From contig NZ_JTDN01000001.1 of NCBI RefSeq assembly GCF_000802385.1, positions 1,495,501-1,559,500 of the forward strand: a stretch of DNA of 64,000 nucleotides. Direction: 5' to 3'. This DNA is from Croceibacterium mercuriale. Lineage in GTDB: Bacteria > Pseudomonadota > Alphaproteobacteria > Sphingomonadales > Sphingomonadaceae. Made by a program: the position numbers and the translations under genes. Below are positions 18,735 to 25,807 of this stretch, piece by piece (the first letter of the stretch is position 1; every line of letters starts with the position of its first letter). The notes beneath the pieces are model-generated. The model was not told where the DNA came from, searched no databases, and saw nothing but the letters and a program-made list of their open reading frames with translations.

Positions 18735-18790
18735 TGATGTTTAGGTGCTTGGCGTCGGGGTCACGCCGACTACAAGCAAGCATATCCCGG

Positions 18791-18827
18791 TCTCTGCGCG
18801 GTGATTAAATCTCTGCGCTCGGTGATT
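18791..18827 (+). repeat. Two adjacent near-identical words at the left edge of the low-GC island
   Basis: TCTCTGCGCGGTGATT at 18791-18806 recurs at 18810-18827 as TCTCTGCGCTCGGTGATT, differing by a two-base insertion. The 133-base gap between priA and the island otherwise shows no gene. It could be a regulatory direct repeat or a scar of the insertion; short runs of the same kind are a common intergenic theme in sphingomonads as far as I recall. Confidence 0.45.
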
Positions 18828-18867
18828 TGGAATGGCACATAGAGCGGTAGCGAGTTAACGAATTGCC

Positions 18868-19407
18868 ATGGTATTAGGACGTTTTTTTTCGATCGGGTAT
18901 GGTAGCAACACCCAAGAGGCTGTGCTCGAGCGGCTGCGCCTTACGGGTGTGAAATATCTAATAGATGTTCGTTCAATGCCGTACTCGAAGTTTCAGCCGG
19001 ATTTCTCGCGTGAACCTCTATCAATGGCACTTCAAAACGCTGAAATTAAGTATGTATTTATGGGAGATGTGCTAGGTGGCAGGCCAACTGATGATGAATG
19101 CTATACTGATGGTAAGGTTGATTACGAGAAGGTTCGAGCGAAAGATTTCTTTAGACACGGCATTACTCGATTAAAAAGAGCTTATGAGCAGAGCTTAGCT
19201 GTTTGCTTATTCTGCAGCGAGGGCCACCCATCGCAGTGTCATCGCGCAAAGCTTATAGCTGTAGCTTTATCAGACGACGGAATCGATGTTACCCACATTC
19301 TTCCGGACGGCTCAGCGCTTAGTCAATCTCAGGTTATTGATCAACTTACCGATCGACAAACGAGCTTTTTTGAGGAAAGTTTCACATCGAGGAAGAAATA
19401 TCGTTGA
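18868..19407 (+). CDS. DUF488 family protein, first of two in a low-GC island
   Basis: 179-residue soluble protein of the DUF488 family, whose biochemical function is not established. Hallmarks are visible: FSIGYG at residues 8-12, LIDVRSMPYSKFQPDF around Asp33-Val34-Arg35, FMGDVLGGRP at 64-73, and the cysteine motif C116-S-E118 with C124-H125-R126. The mix of an early DVR and a late CxE...CHR is shared with the next gene, so both probably use the same reactive or ligand-binding site. Base composition is strikingly low: one 60-base line here has 24 G/C, against 45 in a line of priA. No ribosome site stands out. The next gene starts 12 bases on. Confidence 0.85.
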   Translation: MVLGRFFSIGYGSNTQEAVLERLRLTGVKYLIDVRSMPYSKFQPDFSREPLSMALQNAEIKYVFMGDVLGGRPTDDECYTDGKVDYEKVRAKDFFRHGITRLKRAYEQSLAVCLFCSEGHPSQCHRAKLIAVALSDDGIDVTHILPDGSALSQSQVIDQLTDRQTSFFEESFTSRKKYR

Positions 19408-19419
19408 CAATCCTAGGAG

Positions 19420-19911
19420 ATGCCTTTGCAAGTATTTACCATTGGCGGATACGGATTTACTGACAGTTCGTTTCTCAGCGCGCTCACTAAGAATGAAGTT
19501 GATACGTTAGTTGATGTGCGGCAGCGCCGTGGGCTGCGAGGATCGAAGTATGCATTTCTGAATAGCACCCGATTACAAGCGCTCGTGGCTTCAGCAAACA
19601 TACGCTACGTTCATGCTCTCGGCCTAGCGCCTACAACGGCTATACGCAGCACACAAAAGCAAGAGGATCAAGCGAACGCTATTAGAAAGCGAGATCGCCA
19701 GCTATTGTCCGCCGAGTTTATAGACAAATACAGTACATGTATCCTAGATCAATTTGATGACGCTGCATTTCTACGATCGTTAGAGAGCGCCAGTGCGCTG
19801 GCACTCTTCTGCGTAGAAACGGAACCATCGGCTTGCCATCGATCACTTGCCGCAACGCGCTTGGCTGAACTTTTCAACTTAGATCAACCTATAAGGCATC
19901 TTCGCCCATGA
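19420..19911 (+). CDS. DUF488 family protein, divergent RRG subtype
   Basis: 163-residue second DUF488 protein. It keeps TIGGYGFTDSSFLSAL at the N-terminus, VDVR at residues 31-34, and the late motif C131-V-E133 with C139-H140-R141, but replaces the MPYSKF segment of its neighbour with QRRGLRGSKYAFLNSTRL (35-52), which I recall as the mark of a separate DUF488 subgroup. It also has a distinct ALGLAPTTAIR segment. The two island proteins are therefore not a recent tandem duplication. The stop overlaps the next ATG by four bases, so the three genes are one operon. Low GC, like its neighbours. Confidence 0.83.
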   Translation: MPLQVFTIGGYGFTDSSFLSALTKNEVDTLVDVRQRRGLRGSKYAFLNSTRLQALVASANIRYVHALGLAPTTAIRSTQKQEDQANAIRKRDRQLLSAEFIDKYSTCILDQFDDAAFLRSLESASALALFCVETEPSACHRSLAATRLAELFNLDQPIRHLRP

Positions 19912-20516
19912 ACATCCTTATCTTGGGACGAACTCGTATGGGCACCTCCCATCGTTGCATTGGCGGTATTACGGAGGAAGGAAATTCGGTCCGGCTTCTC
20001 ACATCTGGTGGTGACTATTGGCCTACCTCCGCTCCGTTCCAGATTGGTGAGGTATGGGATGTCTCATTCACACACGCAGCAAACCTGAGACCACCACATC
20101 TTGAGGATGTCCTAGTTCACGGGTTTAAGTTTGTCGGCCCCGTACCAAGTTTTGGCACCCAAGTATCTCAGATTGTAACTGGATTGACGGGCAGTACACA
20201 GCATATCTTTGACGGCAATCTTGCCTTCACCGCTGCGAACAACGGCTTCATAAATCAACGTCGAGGCGTTCCAAATCATAGCACCTGCTTTTGGATTCCG
20301 GATCAAGACTTGGTCCTACGATCCGACGGTAAGCATTACGACTATCCGGGCAAGTTTGGTCCCCGCGGATTCTCCTATGTTGGAGAGCCAAGCGCGATCC
20401 CGGTTATCCCGGCGGGAACTTTCGTTCGGATGTCGTTAGCGCGATGGTGGAGACCAGATGATGCAGATCAGCATCTTGAAGAGCGCTGCTATCTGCAACT
20501 GTCTGGCTGGTTTTGA
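19908..20516 (+). CDS. Protein resembling the dual-OB (DuOB) domain family
   Basis: 202-residue cytoplasmic protein, third gene of the island, starting inside the stop of the second DUF488 gene (ATGA). It begins MNILILGRTRMGTSHRCIGGI, then shows a beta-rich segment typical of a small barrel (PFQIGEVWDVSF at 43-54), a central region with TCFWIPDQDL, and a second barrel-like end, IPAGTFVRMSLARWW through RCYLQLSGWF. From memory this pattern fits proteins annotated as dual OB domain, found in accessory and conflict loci, but I could not verify it. OB folds commonly bind nucleic acid or nucleotides. The C-terminal aromatic end is intact, so the gene is probably complete. Confidence 0.62.
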   Translation: MNILILGRTRMGTSHRCIGGITEEGNSVRLLTSGGDYWPTSAPFQIGEVWDVSFTHAANLRPPHLEDVLVHGFKFVGPVPSFGTQVSQIVTGLTGSTQHIFDGNLAFTAANNGFINQRRGVPNHSTCFWIPDQDLVLRSDGKHYDYPGKFGPRGFSYVGEPSAIPVIPAGTFVRMSLARWWRPDDADQHLEERCYLQLSGWF

Positions 20517-20675
20517 GACATTCTGATGATACCCAGTGCGCAAGAGCATCGCTCACGTAGGGCGGTCCCTCAAACACATCTGCCGCGACACAGAACAAAA
20601 CGGAACCCGTCAATACCTTAGCGGCTGTGGTATACAACGGATCAGCCAACGAACTCTAAGTAGGAGCATCTACTA

Positions 20676-21107
20676 ATGACCCCCATCACCCCCGTTTACG
20701 AAGCCCAAGCCTCCGCCACCGGCGGCCGCGACGGGCGCGCCACCACCTCGGACAACAAGATCGACCTGAAGCTGTCCCCGCCCAAGGAGATGGGCGGCAC
20801 CGGCGAAGGCACCAATCCGGAACAGCTGTTCGCCTCCGGCTATTCGGCCTGTTTCCTGGGCGCGATGAAGTTCGCCACCACGCTGGACAAGTCCCTGCCC
20901 AAGGTGCCGGCCGACGCCAAGGTCACCGCCACCGTCGGCATCGGCCCGCGTCCGGACAAGGGCTTCGGCCTCAAGGTCGCCCTCTCCGCCAGCCTGCCCG
21001 GCATCGACCGTGCCGAGGCCGAGCGGCTGATGCACGCAGGGGACGAGATCTGCCCCTACAGCCACGCCACCCGCGGCAATATCGAAGTGACGCTGACCGT
21101 CGCCTGA
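20676..21107 (+). CDS. ohr: Organic hydroperoxide resistance protein, Ohr/OsmC family
   Basis: 143-residue peroxiredoxin-like enzyme that reduces organic hydroperoxides. The two redox cysteines are Cys59 in GYSACFLGA and Cys126 in EICPYSHATRGN, and the active-site Arg and Glu lie in GGRDGRA and NPEQLFASG. These residues and the length mark Ohr rather than OsmC. A likely ribosome site (AGGAG) sits nine bases before the ATG. No MarR-type OhrR gene is adjacent. Normal high GC returns here, so this gene marks the right side of the island. Confidence 0.94.
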   Translation: MTPITPVYEAQASATGGRDGRATTSDNKIDLKLSPPKEMGGTGEGTNPEQLFASGYSACFLGAMKFATTLDKSLPKVPADAKVTATVGIGPRPDKGFGLKVALSASLPGIDRAEAERLMHAGDEICPYSHATRGNIEVTLTVA

Positions 21108-21153
21108 TCCGGCTGGCCATCGCGCGGTGCCCCATGGCGCCCGCGATGGCCCC

Positions 21154-21259
21154 TCCTCGTCGCCCCTGCGCAGGCAGGGGCCTGGATAACCCCTCCACCA
21201 TCACCGTGGCCGCAGGTGGAGAGCGTGGATAGGCCCCTGCCTCCGCAGGGGCGACGAGG
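21154..21259. repeat. Large imperfect inverted repeat (REP-like palindromic element)
   Basis: In the 356-base gap after ohr, arms of about 28 bases at 21154-21182 and 21231-21259 are reverse complements with one mismatch; each arm carries its own inner palindrome-like core CCCCTGCGCAGGCAGGGG. The arms start with CCTCGTCG and face inward. The layout is that of a mobile palindromic intergenic repeat. The rest of 21108-21463 shows no supported gene; a 97-codon frame at 21216-21599 runs antisense into the GST gene and is rejected. Confidence 0.7.
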
Positions 21260-21463
21260 TAGGCTGAACTTTCCTACATCACCCTTGCCGTGCCATGCCC
21301 GGCGCATGACAACCGCCGACCTTCGCGAGCAGAAACAACAGCTTGCACCCTTCCCGCACACCCTGCGCGCGGAAGTTCACACACCGATCCGCCGCAAACC
21401 CGCAGGCAACCGCCATAAACCACCCGAACCGCGCACGCACATTCCGGCCGTTCGGTGTAAGCC

Positions 21464-22072
21464 TTACAGCCCGCTCCGCGCCATCACCGGCGCCACCTCG
21501 GGCAAGGCCCGCACACGCTCCGCCACTGCCAGCAGCGTGGGCGTATGGCCTGCGAACCACGCCCGCCGCGGCCGCCAGCTGATCACGCAGGCGATGTAGG
21601 CGTCCAGCAGCGTCACCCGCTCGCCCAGCGCAAACGGTCCGGCCAGCTGCGTCTCCAGCCACAGGTACAATTCCTCCCGCCGCCGGTCGGTCGCGTCGAC
21701 CAGTTCCTGCGGTGCGGATGGCGCCCAGCGTTCCGGGTAATCGCCATAGGTGAAGGTCGGGTAGACATTGGCCACATACCACACCAGCAGCCGCAGGAAC
21801 CGCGCATGGTCCGCGCTCCCCGCCGCCGGCGCCAGCTCAGGATGCCGCCCCGCCAGCCACAGCGCTATGGCCGCGCTCTCGGTCAGGACCAGGCCATCCT
21901 CCAGCACCAGCGTGGGCACCTGCGCCAACGGATTGATCGCCCGCAACCGGTCGCGCGCCGCGCCGGGCCGGTCGAACCCGGTCACATCCACGAAGTCGTA
22001 CGGCTCGCCCGCCAGCGCCAGCATGATCTCCACGATGGTCGATCCCCAGCCAGGCACGCCGTACAGCTGCAC
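21464..22072 (-). CDS. Glutathione S-transferase family protein
   Basis: 202-residue cytoplasmic GST-like protein. The N-terminal thioredoxin-like domain begins VQLYGVPGWGSTIVEIMLAL, with the glutathione-contact phrases NPLAQVPTLVLEDG and LTESAAIALWLA; the C-terminal part is all-helical (LLDAYIACVISWRPR). The start is a GTG at 22072, two bases after the HxlR stop; the longer upstream frame lies inside the HxlR gene. The close spacing suggests one transcript with the HxlR regulator and a shared role in handling electrophiles. Substrate unknown. Confidence 0.88.
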   Translation of the reverse strand: MQLYGVPGWGSTIVEIMLALAGEPYDFVDVTGFDRPGAARDRLRAINPLAQVPTLVLEDGLVLTESAAIALWLAGRHPELAPAAGSADHARFLRLLVWYVANVYPTFTYGDYPERWAPSAPQELVDATDRRREELYLWLETQLAGPFALGERVTLLDAYIACVISWRPRRAWFAGHTPTLLAVAERVRALPEVAPVMARSGL

Positions 22073-22074
22073 GG

Positions 22075-22524
22075 TCAGCCCTCGTCGCGGGCGTCGTAAT
22101 GCGCCCGCGCCCGTGCCACCTCGATCCGCTTGTCGATCGCCCACTGGCCGATCACCGTCACCGGCCCCTGCAGCGAATGGCCCAGCGGGGTCAGCGAATA
22201 TTCCACCCGCGGCGGCACGCTCGGCTCCACCAGCCGGCGCACCAGCCCGTCGCGTTCCAGCACCCGCAGCGTGCGGGTCAGCATCCGCTGGCTGATCGCA
22301 TCGATCTCCCGCTTCAACGCATTGAACCGCCGTGGCCCGTCGCCCAGCGCCATGATCACGCGGATGGTCCATTTGTCGCCCACCCGCGCCAGCACGTCGT
22401 TGACCGCGGTGCAGGCGCCGTGATCGGGGATATGCAAGGGCCCCTCCGGCTCATGGGCAGGCACATCGCTGTGCCTTTCGGACAGAGATGTGCCTTCTTG
22501 CGCGAATGTAGTCTGGGTCGCCAT
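22075..22524 (-). CDS. HxlR-family transcriptional regulator
   Basis: 149-residue winged-helix regulator of the HxlR (DUF24) family, which often senses quinones or reactive electrophiles through an N-terminal cysteine. The pattern ACTAVNDVLARVGDKWTIRVI, then RRFNALKREIDAISQRMLTRTLRVLERDGLV, is diagnostic. The cysteine in GACTAV is at the usual sensing position. It is divergent from an azoreductase gene across 41 bases, a classic arrangement in which HxlR proteins control quinone or azo reductases. The N-terminal 35 residues before the domain are unusually long, and a later start is possible. Confidence 0.92.
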   Translation of the reverse strand: MATQTTFAQEGTSLSERHSDVPAHEPEGPLHIPDHGACTAVNDVLARVGDKWTIRVIMALGDGPRRFNALKREIDAISQRMLTRTLRVLERDGLVRRLVEPSVPPRVEYSLTPLGHSLQGPVTVIGQWAIDKRIEVARARAHYDARDEG

Positions 22525-22565
22525 ATCTGCCTCCAGTCACCAACAGTAACCACAGGGACGCACCC

Positions 22566-23159
22566 ATGCAAATCCTCCGCATCGACAGCGCCACCACCGG
22601 CGATGATTCCGTCAGTGGCCGCCTCACGCAGATGCTGCTCGACCATTTCACCGCGGCGCATCCCGATGCCACCGTGATCAGCCACGATTACGGCACCGAC
22701 CCGCTGCCGCATCTCACCCCCGTCACCACCGGCGCCATCCGCCGACCGGAAGAAGCGCGCACGCCCGAGATGCAGGCCGCCTACCCGGCCGAGCGCGCGA
22801 TCCTCGACGAGTTCCTGGCCAGCGACATCGTGATCCTGGGCGCGCCGATGTACAACTTCACCATCCCCTCCCAGCTGAAGGCCTGGATCGACCGGCTGGG
22901 CGTGCCCCGCGTCACCTTCAGCTATGACGAGAACGGCCCCAAGGGTCTGGCCGGCGGCCGGCGCGTGATCGTCGCCAGCAGTCGCGGCGGCGACTACAAC
23001 CAGGGCGATGCGGGCGAACATCAGGAAACCTACCTGAAGACCGTGTTCAACTTCCTGGGCATCGATCCAGAATTCGTCCGCGTGAACAAGGCCGGCTTCG
23101 GCCCCGAAGCGGTCGAGGCCGGCCTCGCCGCCGCGAAGGAAGAGATCGCGAAGCTGTAA
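22566..23159 (+). CDS. azoR: FMN-dependent NADH azoreductase / quinone reductase AzoR
   Basis: 197-residue flavodoxin-fold reductase. MQILRIDSATTGDDSVSG holds the FMN phosphate loop, APMYNFTIPSQLKAWIDR is the AzoR signature, and SSRGGDY is another flavin contact. It would reduce quinones and azo compounds with NADH. The divergent HxlR gene 41 bases away is the likely regulator; GTTAC and GTGAC words in the gap could be its half sites. Length is standard. Confidence 0.94.
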   Translation: MQILRIDSATTGDDSVSGRLTQMLLDHFTAAHPDATVISHDYGTDPLPHLTPVTTGAIRRPEEARTPEMQAAYPAERAILDEFLASDIVILGAPMYNFTIPSQLKAWIDRLGVPRVTFSYDENGPKGLAGGRRVIVASSRGGDYNQGDAGEHQETYLKTVFNFLGIDPEFVRVNKAGFGPEAVEAGLAAAKEEIAKL

Positions 23160-23198
23160 GCCGCGGGCACAGGTGACCGGCCGGCGCATTGATTGGCG

Positions 23199-24770
23199 AT
23201 GCCCGGCCCCACCCCCCAGCCTGTCCTGGTCCCGATCCTCGGTGACCAGCTCACCCCGACGCTCTCCAGCCTGGCGGGTCGCACCCCGGCGGACACGATA
23301 GTGCTGCTGATGGAGGTGGCGGAAGAGACCACCTATGTCCGCCACCACAAGGCCAAGATCGCCCTGATCCTGTCCGCCATGCGCCACTTCGCGGCCGAGA
23401 TGCGGGCCGCCGGCTGGCAGGTGGACCATGTCGGACTGGAAGATCCCGCCAACACGGGCAGCTTCACGGGCGAGATCGCCCGCGCCATCACCCGCCACGA
23501 TGCCGCCGCCGTACAGATGGTGGAGCCAGGCGAGCTGCGCGTGATGCAGGCCCTGCGCGCCTTTCAGGCCGCCAGCCCGGTGCCCATGCGCATCCTGCCG
23601 GACGACCGCTTCATCTGCTCCCTGCCGGAATTCTACAGCTGGTCCGCCGGCCGGCGCGAACTCAGGATGGAGTTCTTCTACCGCCAGATGCGGACGGAGA
23701 CCGGTCTGCTGATGGACGGCGCCGAGCCCGCTGGCGGGCAATGGAACTACGACCGCGACAACCGCGAACCTCCGCCCCGCCAGCTCGACGCCCCGCCTGT
23801 TCCGCAGTTCGCTCCGGACGCAATCACGGCGGAGGTCATCGCGATGGTCGAACGCCTGTTCCCCCATCACTTCGGCACACTTGCCCATTTCCACTGGCCG
23901 GTCACCAGCGTGCAGGCGGAGCAGGCGGCCGCAGCCTTCATGGCGCAGCGCCTGCCACATTTCGGCACCTGGCAGGATGTCATGCTGCACGGGCAGGACG
24001 ACCTGTTCCACTCGCTCCTGTCCACCTCACTCAACCTCGGCCTGCTCGATCCGCTGGACCTGTGCCGCCGGGCGGAGGCGGAATACCGCGCCGGCCGGGC
24101 GCCACTGAACGCGGTGGAAGGCTTCATCCGCCAGCTGCTCGGCTGGCGGGAATTCATCCGGGGCATGTACTGGCTGCACATGCCCGGGCTGCGCGATGCC
24201 AACTGGTTCGGCGCCACCCGGCCGCTGCCGGACTTCTACTGGACGGGCGAGACGGACATGCGCTGCATGGCGGACTGCGTGCGCTCCACCCGCGACAACG
24301 CCCATGCACACCATATCCAGCGGCTGATGGTGCTGGGCAATTTCGCGCTGATCGCCGGCATCAGCCCGCAGGAGCTGGAGGACTGGTTCCTGGTCGTCTA
24401 TGCCGACGCCTACGAATGGGTGGAACTGCCCAACGTGGCAGCCATGTCGCAGTTCGCCGATGGCGGCACGCTGGCCAGCAAGCCCTATGCCGCCAGTGGC
24501 AACTACATCAACAGGATGTCCGATTATTGCGGCGCCTGCCGCTATGACGTGAACCAGAAGACCGGGCCGGATGCCTGCCCGTTCAACCCGCTCTACTGGG
24601 ATTTCATGGTTCGGAACCGGGACAGGCTGGAACCCAATCGCCGCATCGGCCGGATCTACGCCAATTGGGACCGGATGAGCGAGAGCCGCCGGGCCGACAC
24701 CCTGGCCAGTGCGAAAGGCGTGCTCGACGCACTGGTTCCCGCTGCGCCGGGCTGGGCGCACGCGCAATAG
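23199..24770 (+). CDS. Fe-S bacterial photolyase/cryptochrome (PhrB-like)
   Basis: 523-residue member of the iron-sulfur bacterial cryptochrome/photolyase group, which includes (6-4) photolyases. The antenna domain starts LVPILGDQLTP, and the FAD domain contains GFIRQLLGWREFIRGMYW and NAHAHHIQRLMVLGNF. Four cysteines fit the Fe-S site: one in DMRCMADC, two in DYCGACRYD and one in DACPFNP. The ATG at 23199 is preferred over a TTG two codons earlier. It follows azoR by 39 bases in the same direction. DNA repair is the likeliest role; a photoreceptor role cannot be excluded. Confidence 0.92.
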   Translation: MPGPTPQPVLVPILGDQLTPTLSSLAGRTPADTIVLLMEVAEETTYVRHHKAKIALILSAMRHFAAEMRAAGWQVDHVGLEDPANTGSFTGEIARAITRHDAAAVQMVEPGELRVMQALRAFQAASPVPMRILPDDRFICSLPEFYSWSAGRRELRMEFFYRQMRTETGLLMDGAEPAGGQWNYDRDNREPPPRQLDAPPVPQFAPDAITAEVIAMVERLFPHHFGTLAHFHWPVTSVQAEQAAAAFMAQRLPHFGTWQDVMLHGQDDLFHSLLSTSLNLGLLDPLDLCRRAEAEYRAGRAPLNAVEGFIRQLLGWREFIRGMYWLHMPGLRDANWFGATRPLPDFYWTGETDMRCMADCVRSTRDNAHAHHIQRLMVLGNFALIAGISPQELEDWFLVVYADAYEWVELPNVAAMSQFADGGTLASKPYAASGNYINRMSDYCGACRYDVNQKTGPDACPFNPLYWDFMVRNRDRLEPNRRIGRIYANWDRMSESRRADTLASAKGVLDALVPAAPGWAHAQ

Positions 24771-24851
24771 CGCTTACATTGCCAACAATCGCCATTGCCC
24801 CTAAGGGCAGGCGCAAAGCCGCCCCACCGGGCGCCAGCAGGAAATACGCCC

Positions 24852-25655
24852 ATGTCCCGCCGCCGCCAGATCTACGAAGGCAAGGCCAAGATCCTGTATG
24901 AAGGTCCGGAACCCGGCACCATCATCCAGTACTTCAAGGATGACGCCACCGCCTTCAATGCCCAGAAGAAGGGCACGATCAACGGCAAGGGGGTGATCAA
25001 CAACCGCATCTCCGAACATGTCTTCCTGCGGCTGTCGCATATCGGCATCCCCACCCACTTCATCCGCCGGCTGAACATGCGCGAGCAGCTGGTGCGGCAG
25101 GTGGAGATCATCCCGCTGGAAGTGGTCGTCCGCAACGTCGCCGCCGGCTCCCTGTCCAAGCGGCTGGGGCTGGAAGAGGGCGAACCGCTGCCCCACACCC
25201 TGATCGAATATTACCTGAAGTCGGACGAACTGCAGGATCCGATGGTCGCCGAAGAGCACATCGCCTGCTTCGGCTGGGCCACGCATGAAGAGATGCAGGA
25301 CATCTCTTCCATGGCGATCCGGGTGAACGATTTCCTGTGCGGCATGTTCGCCGCGATCGACATCCGTCTGGTCGACTTCAAGCTGGAATTCGGCCGCATC
25401 TGGGATCAGGATTACTCCCGTGTGATCCTGGCGGACGAGATCAGCCCGGACAATTGCCGCCTGTGGGACATGAACAGCGGAGAGAAGCTGGACAAGGACC
25501 GCTTCCGCCGCGACCTGGGTGGCGAGGAGGAGGCCTATCAGGAGGTCGCCCGGCGCCTTGGCCTGCTGCAAGGTGAAGATGGCCCGGGCGAGGTGTTCGA
25601 CCTGTCCGCCCACCGCTCGAAGCTGCGCACCACACCTGCCAAGCCGAAGAAGTAG
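24852..25655 (+). CDS. purC: SAICAR synthetase (phosphoribosylaminoimidazole-succinocarboxamide synthase)
   Basis: 267-residue purine biosynthesis enzyme joining CAIR and aspartate with ATP. Starts [17 protein letters not shown] (ATP site) and contains [17 protein letters not shown] and [10 protein letters not shown], the family signatures, plus [15 protein letters not shown]. Length is usual with a short lysine-rich tail. In many relatives purC is followed at once by purS and purQ; here those genes lie 8.5 kb further on. A hairpin follows the stop, so purC appears to be transcribed alone here. Confidence 0.97.
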   Translation: MSRRRQIYEGKAKILYEGPEPGTIIQYFKDDATAFNAQKKGTINGKGVINNRISEHVFLRLSHIGIPTHFIRRLNMREQLVRQVEIIPLEVVVRNVAAGSLSKRLGLEEGEPLPHTLIEYYLKSDELQDPMVAEEHIACFGWATHEEMQDISSMAIRVNDFLCGMFAAIDIRLVDFKLEFGRIWDQDYSRVILADEISPDNCRLWDMNSGEKLDKDRFRRDLGGEEEAYQEVARRLGLLQGEDGPGEVFDLSAHRSKLRTTPAKPKK

Positions 25656-25684
25656 TCCGGCGGGCGGCCTACGGGCAAATACTG

Positions 25685-25717
25685 AGGCGGCACGGAACAC
25701 GTCTTTTCGTGCCGCCT
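25685..25717 (+). terminator. Rho-independent-type hairpin after purC
   Basis: A ten-base stem (AGGCGGCACG / CGTGCCGCCT) with a 13-base loop lies 30 bases past the purC stop, followed by TTGTG. The T-run is short, but the stem is strong and well placed. Confidence 0.6.
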
Positions 25718-25807
25718 TGTGACCCTGACCGGCCGATTCCGGCTTAAGCACTTGCATACGAATTTGGGGTAGCGCAACTTCCAGCCGCTTATCGGCCGGG
25801 GGGTTGC

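Noticed and set aside
20404-20649. An 81-codon minus-strand frame at the right end of the island
   Set aside because: It overlaps the end of the dual-OB-like gene antisense and shows no ribosome site or family. It may be a remnant, but cannot be supported.
18735-20675. Prophage, integrase or transposase at the low-GC island
   Set aside because: No recombinase, tRNA attachment site or matching flanking repeat was found. Only base composition and content suggest transfer.
21456-21468. TGTAAG-C-CTTACA palindrome at the GST stop
   Set aside because: It overlaps the stop codon and has a short AT-rich stem, too weak to call as a terminator or operator.
21216-21599. A plus-strand frame after ohr
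   Set aside because: It starts within the palindromic repeat, is rich in Arg/Pro/Thr, and ends antisense in the GST gene.
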